Virus record (IMG/VR): IMGVR_UViG_3300010354_007082
Span: 1-54,266 of that record
Source: a virus
DNA length: 54,266 nt
Reading direction: 5' to 3' (one strand)
Part shown: positions 40,301-45,832 of the stretch, piece by piece
Layout of the letters: each line of letters starts with the position of its first letter
Position numbering within the stretch: position 1 is the stretch's first letter
The notes under the pieces: generated by a model
What the model saw: the letters and a program-made list of their open reading frames with translations, nothing else
The model's database searches: none
Told to the model about the DNA's origin: nothing
Position numbers and translations under genes: made by a program

Positions 40301-41963
40301 GTGTTCCTGTATCAAATAATCTTAAGTTAGGATAAAACTCAATGATAGGACGTTTAGCTTTGTTTTCATAACTACCATATGTTGTTACAATGGTAGGATC
40401 ATTGTTGTATTCAGCAGTTGCTTTAATTACATCAATATGAAACCAACGATTACTACGACTCCATGGATTGTTATTAATAGCATTGCGTGCTATTGTAATA
40501 TAATCAGGTTCGGTAGGCACGTTAAGATTAAAATCAAAATTACCTATATCAAAAGGTAACAAATCATATAATGAAGGTAAATTACTTGTATATGCTTCAA
40601 AATTAACAAGATTACTTGTTTTTACTAATTCAATACTACTACCCACGCCTTGTACATAATATTCTCCAACACTATAACTTGTTGGAAAAATATCACCATC
40701 AAAAATTACTTTTAATCCATTGGTAAATACAACTCCGTTTGGACTGGTATAATTTTGTCTACCTAATATTTCTGTATCAACATTTATTCTGCTTAGTAAA
40801 TTGCTTTCAACTAATTTGATGATACCAACTTTACTTGGTTCAGTTCCATCTTGATAATATAGTGTGTCTAGTTCAGCACTAAGATATGGAATAAGTGTGA
40901 TTACACCAGCTACACTACGATAAAAACTTCTACCTAAATATGTTGTACCATATTGTACATTAAGTTTAACATTAGTTGGAATAGCTGTACCAGCACTTAA
41001 TGTTATTGTAGGATTACTTGTGCTACCACTAGTTGTAATTGTATAGAAGTTTGTAGTTTCAGCAGGGTTTCCTGATCCTGTATCATAAAATAATATGTTA
41101 AGTCCGTTAAGTGATGTTACGCCATCAATACTACCACCTATACTACTTAATGTTTGTCCATTTACTGAAGTATATGGTAATGTACAAACCAAATCTACAT
41201 TTAATGAAGTTGGAAAGTTATATTCATTTTGTGCGTTTTTTAATGGTACATCAAATGTAATTGTACCTGACTGTGTTCCATTATTAGTAACACCCAAAAC
41301 ATTGCGTACATTAAGATTTGGTTGTATTAAACTTGTACCATTTACTTCTGGTTCGCCTTGTATCCAAAAATCTGTATCTTGGTTAATTTCAAATGTATAA
41401 CTACCGCCACGCAATAATGTAATAGTAGGATTATTAGTTTCTACATCGTTGTTACCTTCAACTTGAAAGTTATATGTGGCATTTGTATTTGTAACAATAT
41501 AATTACCGTCAGGATAAACGATTCCACTTTTTACAATAACTGCAGGTGGACCTTCTGCTAACCAATAATATTCATTATAATTTATCAATGTGTCTAAATT
41601 ACAAAAACTGTCCCAACTATAGAATGGAGCACTAAACAAGCTACTATTATTGTCAACAATACCACCTTGTAGTTTTAATGCGTCTAAAATACCTGGGTAT
41701 GATAAGAAATCTTTCGCTACAGTTTCATTTGGTTTGGTGAAAATAACACCAGGATCTAATTGATAATCTGTTCTTGTTTTGTTTGGTTCTGTTACATAAT
41801 AATCATTAGCATTAATACCATACCCTAAACGACTTCCTATATAACCTTCAATTTTGTGTAACTCAGGACCATTTACTAATTGGTCAAGTGTAGCATTTAA
41901 AAATTGTTTATTGGTTGGGGTCTGAAAAATCTCAGGTAAAAAATTTAGTGTTCTTATTCTCAT
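22341..41963 (-). CDS. Giant 6540-residue modular virion protein after gp6
   Basis: One uninterrupted frame from ATG 41963 to TAG 22341. The N-terminus (LPEIFQTPTNKQFLNATLDQ, then EGYIGSRLGYG, DYQLDPG, NEYYWLAEGPPAV) matches a family of very large structural proteins of aquatic T4-like phages that follow gp6; in T4 the gene at this place is 7, a wedge protein of about 1030 residues. Modules seen: DUF4214 copies near residues 917-968, 3462-3514 and 3599-3648; an FG-GAP-like propeller at about 2334-3098; an Asp-box propeller at about 5181-5531; six copies of a ~40-residue DFT-x-IG motif; and several ~70-residue YYV-x-x-I ... FTIS units. Likely a baseplate wedge or attached long fibre. Start follows gp6 stop by one base. 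Exact location in the virion is inferred. Confidence 0.85.
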   Translation of the reverse strand: MRIRTLNFLPEIFQTPTNKQFLNATLDQLVNGPELHKIEGYIGSRLGYGINANDYYVTEPNKTRTDYQLDPGVIFTKPNETVAKDFLSYPGILDALKLQGGIVDNNSSLFSAPFYSWDSFCNLDTLINYNEYYWLAEGPPAVIVKSGIVYPDGNYIVTNTNATYNFQVEGNNDVETNNPTITLLRGGSYTFEINQDTDFWIQGEPEVNGTSLIQPNLNVRNVLGVTNNGTQSGTITFDVPLKNAQNEYNFPTSLNVDLVCTLPYTSVNGQTLSSIGGSIDGVTSLNGLNILFYDTGSGNPAETTNFYTITTSGSTSNPTITLSAGTAIPTNVKLNVQYGTTYLGRSFYRSVAGVITLIPYLSAELDTLYYQDGTEPSKVGIIKLVESNLLSRINVDTEILGRQNYTSPNGVVFTNGLKVIFDGDIFPTSYSVGEYYVQGVGSSIELVKTSNLVNFEAYTSNLPSLYDLLPFDIGNFDFNLNVPTEPDYITIARNAINNNPWSRSNRWFHIDVIKATAEYNNDPTIVTTYGSYENKAKRPIIEFYPNLRLFDTGTLSKGLVDFVDARTGDALSYVAGQYNYYPDTNVYTTYSGTINGVVAGTSTTITIDKNNVTGTFAVGQYIKDIYQTPTVSVIPNNATITSITGTTTLTITVSWSSAATFTTKTNVQFVATDDPLSSYQLFDGAKIVFVNDSNTETKTKIYVVNFETVDTSIPPVITLTEVPNGQILEDNQFTATRGALYTGRTFYLQGTEYLVAQEKSSINQAPLFDVFDNAGISFSNTEFYPGSSFVGCKLFNYGVDVGVDDPILGFPIRYSSIDNVGDISFDVSLNSDTFNYVINTNPITTNVNTGYVLNYSTRTDFTRQLGWQTSVGDSVQYQVFEFDFDVTRPTSSFVCDVPLNAYSGIELKTKVVGEGAGQYAIQVNDIYLNCLGRYAEQSGLDYWVELLVNNTLTIVEVETLICSSPEALDPSWKNTPFPSVKVFINNEFQLPNSYTVTTNTSSTTIQLIVNSATNTKVQVLLLSNVVSENAYYTIPINLSNNPFNTDITTVNIGDIRSQYQSIFYNTPNITGQLFGANNFRDLGNLVPYGTSIIQNSSSLASVGSFLRLQNHNLFDALLYNSRQYITFKTLLVDTVAQITMNQTYTPSSVLDNALDVINGNKTDTQSFFWSDMIPNKNAYITNQYTFNNDFDTSIFPLSKVYNFTSANYDGVLVYVFRTQSGLTVEKQLVKGLDYTISTDSPSLTVTFDLLQGDVVTVKEYNQTYGSYVPNTPTKLGLYPSFEPKVILDSSYQTPTYFILGHDGSYNKLYGTYNDAIDSLVDFRDQALLEFEKRVYNNLKLSTEVLLRDYEILPGFFRDTTLSVNDFLTIYSEMFLNWVGANRLEYKTQLYNANNEFSYNYWQSGNKINDDEIFQGFWRGINLYFYDTSTPNTTPWEMLGLTSKPSWWETRYGPSPYTSDNFVLWNDLAQGIVWNNGNPYVVQQAIRPNLLDIIPVDSAGNLLSPLSSVVGNFTESLFKREWKVGDVAPVEYSYRKSSTWPFDLMRIFALTKPAEFFNLGIDLDNYKYVEEFNQYLVNERSHLVLSDVQIYGNGVAKTSYINWIVDYEKQVGINATTNITNLLKNLDVRLVYRLAGYSDKTFLKFFVEKGTPNSVNASLLIPDESYALLLYENQPFNRIVYSSVVVQIVNNGYAVYGNSQNIAYFTILNPINNGNVDSITVENVSVRVANDYSNNTSIVPYGTVFNTVQELSQFLASYGAYLQYQGLLFDEIENGLEINVRQLIGEFLYWSQTGWELGNIITINAAANKLYFNKDSNIVQPLTIQRTNFVLNQNLYPIQLNDLSIERDQTEFIVKPLNRGDAISYAQFNVSNFEHGVVFDNITLFDDVIYNLVTGLRQDRILLKGVKTAAWNGTVTASGFILNQDNITEWDKTKAYTKGEIVKYKNKYWTALKKLQPSAIFDELGWKETDYNEIQKGLLPNSSTRSYESALYYNVNQANLEQDSNLLAYSLIGYRPRDYLSTIDLTDTAQVQVYKNFIRNKGSRLSVDTFRGAQLPQGGINYDVYENWAIKTADFGGTLNDNFFEVRLSESLLTGNPSILSLTNGVPTIGAQQYVPLYQIYNYITPITNINVLPTIESYTPSELYPTAGFVNFNDVKMSSYFYGDLPNAVNTDNVVVPITDFYVGDYVWLANFLSDWQVYGWQSIGRVVTMRGNLNGSTTIRFANVHNLSRLDPISIINFDGAANGYYFVTTVVNPYEVIINLTLDVNNNVLTGQGIVLKFTSHKVQNPSDIINLDLLTSEFVKNKAWVETDTNGGWAVYRKSLNYNGTNSFNEPNTTNYGTSVAYDNSFGYLVGDSLDGKLYRYTLNTFTNELELTETITEGTSYGTSITYHNNFIAVSEPSSGSPKVYIYVTNTNSETTNNLIEIQTILNPGSSSNFGSSIDFSRDGNYLYISEIYNSGTNDRVYVYVKENVPLAAGYFVPGQVYTITSVGTTDFTTIGSTDNLVGITFVATGVGTGTGTANQITYRLSPYNNGYVVAPTNQIDFGYSVVTDYNGDTLIVGAPSYDFDINTNNTGRSYVYNRTTQQYEVQYNSILFGYQQFSLGWTPNQASTTVISTTGINDKILCNYTADVIIPATSIVPGLDYKILSVGSTSFTSIGASSNTVGVTFTATSVGTGTGKVYRPLQPVIFKGNLLDSLVQQYKVYFVYTIEEAIINTTFTITIKEDRNSSTVLNIDSAIFATLPYAYFQTNDLQVVKNGVVVQNSDYGVVDDKFVFTAPLLAGDLLSVGDSKLNLIQTLEPSNTPTIGSSYGYSVDTTRYGSELLIGAPYDLNNQTQEGSVYRYTNAGGKYGLIIGTNTVSVSAQRKIYLNGFEVIIPAPTGPNLNASDVANIINSLQLPNIQAVANNGMLMIGIIDSNLAVPNEKLLLTVYDNAVTTLNELGINIYNQTQIILCPHPVGATQFGSSIKFNDFDSVVIGAPVGTRYIFTSFDFTDDENFENDTVFDNNATQFVDDYPNAGAVYMYDYLPAYNESLSNPGNFVYAQSVNDTSSSFGPSPRYGSSVDFNEYSVIVGSPNFSSGSVDGKVNIFNNSVGVKDWAVYRSSSQVVDIERIQNIQIYDVTTNNTLVNLDYIDPLQGKILGAARQNLDYISNIDPAKYNSPDSEINGMVWGPQNVGQLWFDTNNVRFVNYHQNDVKYNSKYWGTVFPGSDVAVYSWVASTVPPNAYVGPGTVYDPTLYVIEPTLNAANQLGDTYYFWVRDTNIIFTQTNKTLADSVVASYIQNPLQSGISYFEPLLPNTFGLYNIQQYLNGVNSILHVGYTTGRSSDIPHSEYTLVRSNFADDFLPGVPEIVTGTQVPIYDQEPTGLYARLLASLSGVDSNDQVVPDFYLPPAVQSGIEVRPRQSFFYDRLLALKNYIQYANTVVKQFPIMEIKPDLSLLYRSFSLGTKLTTTVNNTLADYYADLVNNIYVECLGRYADQGGLDFWVEILVSNTLTLDEVRGLICSSPEALIEGRRTPYDVTNYWTTINWWAPGYDDNTKAAYQVSNYADLATLSVPRGTIVLVGQNVGSQEFYIYEPNLSVGTELSTTISGANATTYATIINEVYLTCLGRYAEQAGLDYWVNVLVNGLATLNEVESYICSSPEAITRASNPNWRRIGLQNGTIEFSEYLYDYPAGRIGFGDNFFDVDDFDEYPSRETYFIIRALCEQIYTEDLLIFRNKSLILLFDFIQAETIQSQNYLPWLNKTSLVDVSHTLRELLPFENFKTDNQVFLENYINEVKPYHVVIKDFLLKYTGTEFYEGNVTDFDLPSQYSVGEQQFITPMLVYNTPTQNNQYLPTSIIWDTVSYKQWFQNKGLSLTTIDNYPATLLDSYVDTSSSFLYVDNVYGFPTTGVIQIDNEQIGYYEIDTASNKVSQLVRGLNGTEIAVHLPNTMVYLQLPEVSVVYGGRGYTEPPRITVEYDTSIYPAPRQYIQLEPVMDNDVLLSVNVINPGQGYMTAPVINVEPSLVVTFSSTDVNSSFSVIRVFAPDLQTGDLVQYKNVSGNKIGGLIDNQWYYINVLAIQPSGIIGLYTTLEDATLDNHRVEFYDSGTGTNTLNLGARVIPTTTSSPTRELSPVLRFDRTSYRPQVTDWVSGSFYAGEIASSTGLVSYASSSVTLESTLPPINNIFSSISDVPLIINNVSNDRLITYSEFARRVVGTNSGSNTVVLLPYDDGAGFSTASGSTFGFTIGMPIIFQGPLQGGIVPNTTYYVASIVSDTTFTISEEQFGPTFTLTTSSVPVIPGAKAYAGTITDTAVLDVYYPRIQQVTQVINNRVYSIPTPIGTGGTNSLYSGVSLLFTGTQFSSIIPNENYFVSAVFDDESFTISHSENTVRATVSQTTSSTNIITVNNTDGFSFNDPVVFTNFVFTSGNFVVGQTYTILSLGTTDFTLLGSPFNTVGQKFVATASGTVLAGGFIPGLLYTIKSVGSTDFTLVGAISNTVGVKFIATGAGSGSGTATQGNGTASTTTFGGISSGTFYYISAIVSSTQLKISTSPGAGDLTLTNQQGTGYCYDQSLIDTLPNGTGNMTMMVALPISPGIVNGQEFTLYPSTKQYPNLTATNTELWGRTINATIGSPDSTVNKIALGKPSPSIDATDYVYINMPLRLTGSSIGGLSTGVTYYIIDYSGYVNPQTGLTTPSLKVDVTQTVAPNTLSCITAEDLYVGMPIVFSEEGLGGVSVGVEYFVNSISYTPGNNSFTISATEGGPAVTVTNDTGIMRGVGEQFIKVSTSRAGTSVSLSQALGPQTIGQNTATLGIPQFSLSSILGGYRVIITNQGSGYTESNLLTISGTAMGGISPDNDCTIYVSNVDSFGAITNVIVSGTPPTISNNYYVKTIGANQLALYSDPLLTIPVVGQTIEVAGSFTIGQLYTIVSLGSTNWNSIGYIGTAVEGGQFVATGIGTGTGTASVIAIPYNGLTTQTVEYISDTGEANRLRLVDPNTSFYQVYDQVFFSGNVGGGLLEYVPYYIHSITSDYLIRLSDYPGGPAKTLTTFDTDSEMYISKLGSIAYKQAPLLYNQSLVRYNNNVYECLISNNDDEFVIGKWELVNSDSRKLNALDRVVGYYSPTINMPGINLPQLMTGLEYPNTTYYGNQFNPAYQFTVETNLQGQEFIPYGYTNTSVINDGTDILITTNTANNSGLFRSADSLAYDIENITVIDVGFTDIVYSGTKYIITTTDSSAPIIESTDGVTWNVNTNISSLTSEPINSIMYYNGKYVAVGEEVYTSTNGNTWTVTANFSSSLPVVMNETKQVSLSSTNYYGVVGSAYVVSGTQYEPFPIFLYSTNATTWSGSIPDSRYFNYSLASNGTVIVGVGQNGIISRSTDLVNWYGVNETFAFSTNVPSNYLNVTSTAGFQVGDSVRFSSAFDVINTTTTYTISNIISSTQLQLTAVTFLTSPTVSSYMYLYPQTSNLNSVQFANGKFIAVGDVYLGEGLIKVSTDSLSWSIVSSNVPNNLNSIIYDSVNSKWVVVGDNNVILTSSDNGVTWDKEATYDVPEPIYTVQGDSFLSGYGPEEMIPGIVEDNLTIQVNTRPGTNWDATLYQHVGYNVVSNVYTPSPSNQVIYSFANLVEIPAQLALFVIDGATGLSTSIYVTNDYTVDWIAQTVTLNSTLTVGDQLRIDVYEVGNGDQLVKSNTFIDPIRTDDNTGFDEIYLNCNYSKTITNGSGLIQDLPYVTNVNCTQTESTYNTITVDNVSAFTLNATVRFQGTVFGNIVADTNYYVKFINTATSSIVISATISSGIAGPVFALSNATGNMTAILSSGAGVPWTDPYVQHNGDRLLVGRTNVALATRSSTNTVVVSTTGGLNAGDTIIFDDNMFGVVTPQTSYNILNIVDGTKFRLEDPLSPGNPLTLTNATGRSVFVTNDYAIGLQPNGVQAKVVFASQYDASTDYLAYSFFGETEPEQYGYTLPETEVFTATAGQTVFILSNYSAYDNETDAIVEVNGLRVSSGYTIDFATTSLTFVTPLSLNDIVAVTTFNQTFRQYLNTQFDIQGLVVTISSITTGPNLGAQVNLSATLGLSNGDAIRFGGVTGTSQINDRTLYVSVVSPTSYELFTDPGLDAADAVSIFDAYTGTGFAWNDRTFTLTTATTVRTFATVNRISVSSIDKLVPGTPVYFTSLTTVNGDSLVGGIVDNDLYWILEVGPSITAGSFIVNEEYIIQDLGTTNWNAIGYVGAPVTGGTFIATGAGSGDGTAFAKSITISSTQDGNEYVLTSAVGVVNISQFKQDDVDRLWVTVNGYRVPSEKLQVYNNNFVGIEVALSNVSDYVTILSMMPSATPNNELYFNNVFVDNTPNIYRTAESTTTWLTEDITDTTSTITVYDASKLLQDVESTQTVPALANNVFTLQLTENSNKILGYTLYNNTLAVAIPNNIVTQTFNGNQPILEIENNPTYIAAGNSVTITMIIGGLIYVNGEQIKFTSYNLGTNEITGLTRGVNVTPTLTFVEKYNRVYAIFDSNLLGPEYYDTDWNSTNTYDTDLTMPLQISNTYPAEFLKSGM
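25370..26420 (-). repeat. Asp-box (BNR-like) propeller in the giant protein
   Basis: Repeated S-x-D/N-x-x-x-W motifs: STDGVTWNV, STNGNTWTV, STNATTWSG, STDLVNWYG, STDSLSWSI and SSDNGVTWDK, plus RSADSLAYD at the start. Between them lie strands such as YNGKYVAVG, NGKFIAVG and SKWVVVG. The pattern is that of sialidase-like or YCF48-like propellers. No sialidase catalytic residues can be assigned. Confidence 0.78.
31020..31165 (-). repeat. DUF4214 segment, copy 3 in the giant protein
   Basis: Residues about 3599-3648 read INEVYLTCLGRYAEQAGLDY, then W-V-N-V-L-V and ICSSPEAITRAS. It lies about 130 residues after copy 2. Confidence 0.8.
31430..31580 (-). repeat. DUF4214 segment, copy 2 in the giant protein
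   Basis: Residues about 3462-3514 read VNNIYVECLGRYADQGGLDF, then W-V-E-I-L-V and ICSSPEALIEGRR. DNA identity with copy 1 is partial but many codons match, for example in the ICSSPEAL stretch. Confidence 0.8.
32660..34965 (-). repeat. Seven FG-GAP-like blades (probable beta-propeller) in the giant protein
   Basis: Seven segments begin with (Y/F)G-x-S-(V/I/D) and continue to a strand like L-(L/V)-IG-x-P and then V-Y-x-Y or equivalent: NYGTSVAYD, SYGTSITYH, NFGSSIDFS, DFGYSVVTD, SYGYSVDTT, QFGSSIKFN and RYGSSVDFN, in that order. Seven is the blade number of integrin-alpha-type FG-GAP propellers. Other modules are inserted between blades 3-4 and 4-5. Confidence 0.78.
39060..39215 (-). repeat. 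DUF4214 segment, copy 1 in the giant protein
   Basis: Residues about 917-968 read VNDIYLNCLGRYAEQSGLDY followed by W-V-E-L-L-V and ICSSPEAL, the pattern of DUF4214 (LGR-x-A-x-x-x-GL-x-YW ... S-x-EA). This copy is about 2500 residues away from the other two. Confidence 0.8.
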
Positions 41964-41964
41964 G

Positions 41965-44900
41965 TTATCTTATCTGAAGTTGATTGGGTGTTAATGCCGG
42001 TATTACTTGTACATCATTTGCTGTAGCTGCGTTTACAAAAATTTCATAAGGTTGACATTTTATTTCATACAAATCTCCAAAAGTCATAGTAGGATCATTA
42101 GGAACTAATACAGCACTGCTTATTAGTTCACCACATTCATTATGTAAATAAGCACTTAATTCACTGAAATAAAATGTGTCACCAAAGTTCCAATTGTTTA
42201 TGTTAAAATAATTATTCATCGCTGTTAGTACCGCACTACGTATTTCACTATCACTAGCATTTGTTGTGCTGTCTTTAATTACTTTAATCGTGGCACGCAA
42301 AGCAGGAGCTGCTTTAGCACCAAATAATGGTTTAAACACTACACTATTCATAACAATACTATCACTTAACATTTTATAATCATTAAGCTGACCATATGCT
42401 GTTTGTAAATCATTTATTGTTGGCATATCAGGTTCAGGAATAGTGTTTGTACTATCCTGTATGTAATTTTGATATGCTGTATAATATGCTTGTGTTACCA
42501 CATAAATGTCAATAATGTTTGTTGTTGCTGGATCAATACGTGTTGTATTATTACTATTATGTCTATATTGGTAACTTAATCCTTGACGACCTGGTTGTAC
42601 ACTATAATTAGTTTGTTCAACTAAAATATAACTTGGAGTTAATACTGTTGTATCTTGTACTGATTTGTAAAATTTATTATCGCTATAAGCATAAAATAAC
42701 TGACCAAGTGGGTATTCATATTTTACTGTTTCAACTTGCGCTTTAGTTGGATATTGATATGCTACTGATGCGCTTGGTATAAGTTGTAATTTTGTTAAGT
42801 TAAGTGGATCTTGAACTGTTTCAAAAAACGCATATATCCCAATATTACTTGCGCCTGTTACGTATCCAGTTATTTCATTAAAGAAGTCAGGATCAACAAG
42901 TATTTGTGTGTTGTTAGTATCAGTACTTGCCACTTCTACTTCAAAATTATTTACGTATCCATCACTTTCAACTTGCTGCCCAACAACATTAACTCTGTAA
43001 TCAATACCTAAACTTGTAGTTGAACTTGGTTGTGTATTGATACTTAAAATATTTACAAAGTCTTGTAATACTTTGCCACTAAATGGATCATAAACTAATT
43101 CATTTTCACTGTAAACAAATCTTGTTTGACTAACACTACCAAACAAATATTCTAATGACCTATATTGTGTTGTATAAATGTTGCTACCATTAGATATAAT
43201 TTTCACAAACCAATTATTATTATCTAAATCATCAACACTCCAACGTTCTTGGTTGACTAGTAAAGAATTATCAAATACTAAAGTAAAGTCTTGTAACAAT
43301 TCCATTTTTAATACAATTTCATCAATTAGTGTATTGCTAAACGTATTATCAAAAACTGGAATTACTGTAGTAATAATAGCTCCAGACGGAATAAAACCAT
43401 TGACTACAACTGGACCTGTTCCATTAGCAAAATTACCTTGTCCATTATTTGTACCATCACCTATAACATTTAAGATTGCTGTCCAAACATGTGTAATAGC
43501 ATTAACAGGAGGTATGCCACTTACTAATCTATATTCATTATTAAAATAATATCCAGTTGGAGCTACAAATTTAACTAATGCTCCTGTTGTAACATATTTT
43601 AAGTTATTAGTTGCTAATGTGTTTACTGTAGCAGGAACTTTTGTTGAGCCACTTAATGTATAGAAGTATCCACTATTACTATTGGCATCAACTGTACTTG
43701 TTTGCCAATATACAGTTGAACTTATGCTATAACGTGTGTAATTTTGTACATAATACTGTAATGGATTATTACCGCCTAGCAATGATGCTAGTTCAACAAC
43801 AAATGCTCTAATACCACTAGTATTATTAAATCTTCTAACAATAACTGCTGGATCTGTGTTTTGATATAATGCCCCGTCTGTTCCAAATGTATTAATACTG
43901 CTATATTTTCCAGTTGGATCTAGTAAGTCTAAATTCTTACTTACACCGATACTACTACGGTTAATTGCCTTACTTTTAATAATACTATTATAAAGTGTAT
44001 ATGGGAAGTTATTGTAATCTTCACCGTTAACCATACGATTTTGTGTATAGTAACGTGTTGGAGCACGTAATTTAATTTCAGCTAATGTTTCACGTGCCTG
44101 TGCTGTGCTTACTGCTAATGGTAGTTCTAAAACAAATGTAATATTTTCATTACGTCCTGATCTACTAACATATGTAAATGTAACACTAATACCCTGCATT
44201 TCATTTGGATCAATCGTATATGTCAATGCGTTTCCAGCACGAACATATGCTCTAAAATTTCCAACTGGTATTTCACTAAAAACACCATCACCAAATATAT
44301 AACTTACTTGGTCATTAAATCTACTATCTACACTAAAGATATTACGTAAACTATTTTCAGTTTGTAGATAAGCATTTGCGTAAACATTCTCAACTTGTTT
44401 CCAAAGCAATCTAGTATTATTGTTTGTATTAAGCTGGTACAACCATGTATCAGTATTATTGATACCTTGAATATCAATGTTTAATACTTGATTTGCTATT
44501 TGTTGTTCATATGTAAAGTCTACTGATTCTAAATTTCCTTGTTTGAAATAAAAGAAGAAACCAGTTTCAGGGCTACCAAATCCTAATTGGTCATTACGAT
44601 ATAATATGTTAAATCTACCAATTGGAGCAGGTGGTATTTCATAGATATAATCTTCATTTAAACTTGTCACACTTACAAGTTCAAAATTCATTGCTAATCC
44701 ATCTACAGTAGATTGAAATGGTACAATAGGTAAGTTACCACTTGGTATACTTATTGAATATTCTTGTGTATTAACACCTAAAATATCAGCAACATTACCT
44801 GGTCTACCAACACGTTGTGGATTAATTAATGTAGCATTAATAATTGCGTTAAATTGTTCTTGCCAATTTGGGTTAGCACTGTCGTTCCATAATATGGGAG

Positions 44901-45318
44901 TATTTGATAAATTTAATCCATTTAAATCAATAACGTTTTCTGTGGTTCTTACACTTGTTACTTTTAAATAACCTTGACCAGCAATATTACGCTTTGGTGT
45001 GTAGCTTACTAAGTTGGCTAATTTAACAACGCTATCACGGCGTTCAGCAGTATCAATAAAATTTTCACGTGAGTTTAAATCATTACGAAATGCTAAACCT
45101 TGGCCCATAAATGCCATAACATCAAGCAATGCGATAAACTCACTACTTTCAATATAGTCATTAAATGTTTCAGGGTAATAAACTCTTAAGTAATCAATAA
45201 AACTTTTACGCAAAGTTTCATAATCGTAACTACGAAAGTCTGCTTCACGGAAAGTTTGATAGATAGCTTTCCAGTCGTTTACCCCAAAAAGTGCTGATTG
45301 TCGTGAACTTATAGCCAT
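41965..45318 (-). CDS. 6: T4 gp6-like baseplate wedge subunit
   Basis: A 1117-residue protein, longer than T4 gp6 (about 660). The N-terminal region is typical: LFGVNDWKAIYQTFREADF, then LRKSFIDYLRVYYPETFNDY, ESSEFIALLDVMAFMGQGLA and FRNDLNSRENFIDTAERRDS. The central part has the gp6/J-like fold pattern with QARETLAEIKLRAPTRYYTQ and EDYNNFPYTLY. C-terminal SDSEIRSAVLTAMNNYF and FGDTFYFSELSAYL also fit. It forms the inner wedge ring of the baseplate. It follows gp25 by 44 bases, a gap with a late-type promoter word, and its stop is one base before the giant gene. Confidence 0.93.
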   Translation of the reverse strand: MAISSRQSALFGVNDWKAIYQTFREADFRSYDYETLRKSFIDYLRVYYPETFNDYIESSEFIALLDVMAFMGQGLAFRNDLNSRENFIDTAERRDSVVKLANLVSYTPKRNIAGQGYLKVTSVRTTENVIDLNGLNLSNTPILWNDSANPNWQEQFNAIINATLINPQRVGRPGNVADILGVNTQEYSISIPSGNLPIVPFQSTVDGLAMNFELVSVTSLNEDYIYEIPPAPIGRFNILYRNDQLGFGSPETGFFFYFKQGNLESVDFTYEQQIANQVLNIDIQGINNTDTWLYQLNTNNNTRLLWKQVENVYANAYLQTENSLRNIFSVDSRFNDQVSYIFGDGVFSEIPVGNFRAYVRAGNALTYTIDPNEMQGISVTFTYVSRSGRNENITFVLELPLAVSTAQARETLAEIKLRAPTRYYTQNRMVNGEDYNNFPYTLYNSIIKSKAINRSSIGVSKNLDLLDPTGKYSSINTFGTDGALYQNTDPAVIVRRFNNTSGIRAFVVELASLLGGNNPLQYYVQNYTRYSISSTVYWQTSTVDANSNSGYFYTLSGSTKVPATVNTLATNNLKYVTTGALVKFVAPTGYYFNNEYRLVSGIPPVNAITHVWTAILNVIGDGTNNGQGNFANGTGPVVVNGFIPSGAIITTVIPVFDNTFSNTLIDEIVLKMELLQDFTLVFDNSLLVNQERWSVDDLDNNNWFVKIISNGSNIYTTQYRSLEYLFGSVSQTRFVYSENELVYDPFSGKVLQDFVNILSINTQPSSTTSLGIDYRVNVVGQQVESDGYVNNFEVEVASTDTNNTQILVDPDFFNEITGYVTGASNIGIYAFFETVQDPLNLTKLQLIPSASVAYQYPTKAQVETVKYEYPLGQLFYAYSDNKFYKSVQDTTVLTPSYILVEQTNYSVQPGRQGLSYQYRHNSNNTTRIDPATTNIIDIYVVTQAYYTAYQNYIQDSTNTIPEPDMPTINDLQTAYGQLNDYKMLSDSIVMNSVVFKPLFGAKAAPALRATIKVIKDSTTNASDSEIRSAVLTAMNNYFNINNWNFGDTFYFSELSAYLHNECGELISSAVLVPNDPTMTFGDLYEIKCQPYEIFVNAATANDVQVIPALTPNQLQIR

Positions 45319-45334
45319 ATCTTTCTCTTTTTAG

Positions 45335-45342
45335 TATTTATC
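45335..45342 (-). promoter_or_regulatory. Probable late promoter word GATAAATA before gene 6
   Basis: The minus strand reads GATAAATA, one mismatch from TATAAATA, 16 bases before the ATG at 45318, with an AAGAGAAAG ribosome site between. It lies in the 44-base gap after gp25. Confidence 0.45.
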
Positions 45343-45362
45343 ATACCAAAATAGTAGTGTTT

Positions 45363-45815
45363 TTATGACGTTAGTGCTGCTCTAGCTGTTTCTGTATTAA
45401 AAAACACACTTAATAATGTGGCTTCGTTAAATGGTGTTATGGCACACTCTACTTCAATTAAAATACCATTTTCTTTTGGATATGACTTAACATAATTAAG
45501 TTGTAATCTTGGATCTAAACTAGCAACTCGTCTGACTTCACTTTCTATACTAAATTGTACATCGGCAGTGTTTGGTTCAAAAACATAATCCCATAATGTT
45601 GTGCCATATTGAGGCTGTCCAACTTTTTGTCCTTGACGAATGTTAAACGCATTTACAAAATCTTGAATGACAAGTTGAGCATCTAGCATACGATATTTTT
45701 TACCAAACACTACAGGATTAGTAACACTACCAAATCCACCAGCATTACCCGCACTTACATTAGTGGTTTTTGGTTTATTTGCGTTTATCGTGCTAAATCC
45801 AATATATGATGGCAT
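45363..45815 (-). CDS. 25: T4 gp25-like baseplate wedge protein
   Basis: A 150-residue protein, near the T4 gp25 length (132). The GPW/gp25 domain is clear: DAQLVIQDFVNAFNIRQGQK, then PQYGTTLWDYVFEPN, FSIESEVRRVASLDPRLQL and IEVECAITPFNEA. The first 40 residues form a Gly/Asn-rich arm. It is a sheath-initiator and wedge component of contractile tails. AGGAT lies before the ATG. Position between the spike gene and gene 6 is the normal T4-like order. Confidence 0.95.
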   Translation of the reverse strand: MPSYIGFSTINANKPKTTNVSAGNAGGFGSVTNPVVFGKKYRMLDAQLVIQDFVNAFNIRQGQKVGQPQYGTTLWDYVFEPNTADVQFSIESEVRRVASLDPRLQLNYVKSYPKENGILIEVECAITPFNEATLLSVFFNTETARAALTS

Positions 45816-45832
45816 AACATATCCTAGTTTAA

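Noticed and set aside
22341-41963. Repeat-rich region as a CRISPR or non-coding satellite array
   Set aside because: Repeats are diverged, unevenly spaced and in frame with one continuous coding sequence; they encode protein modules.
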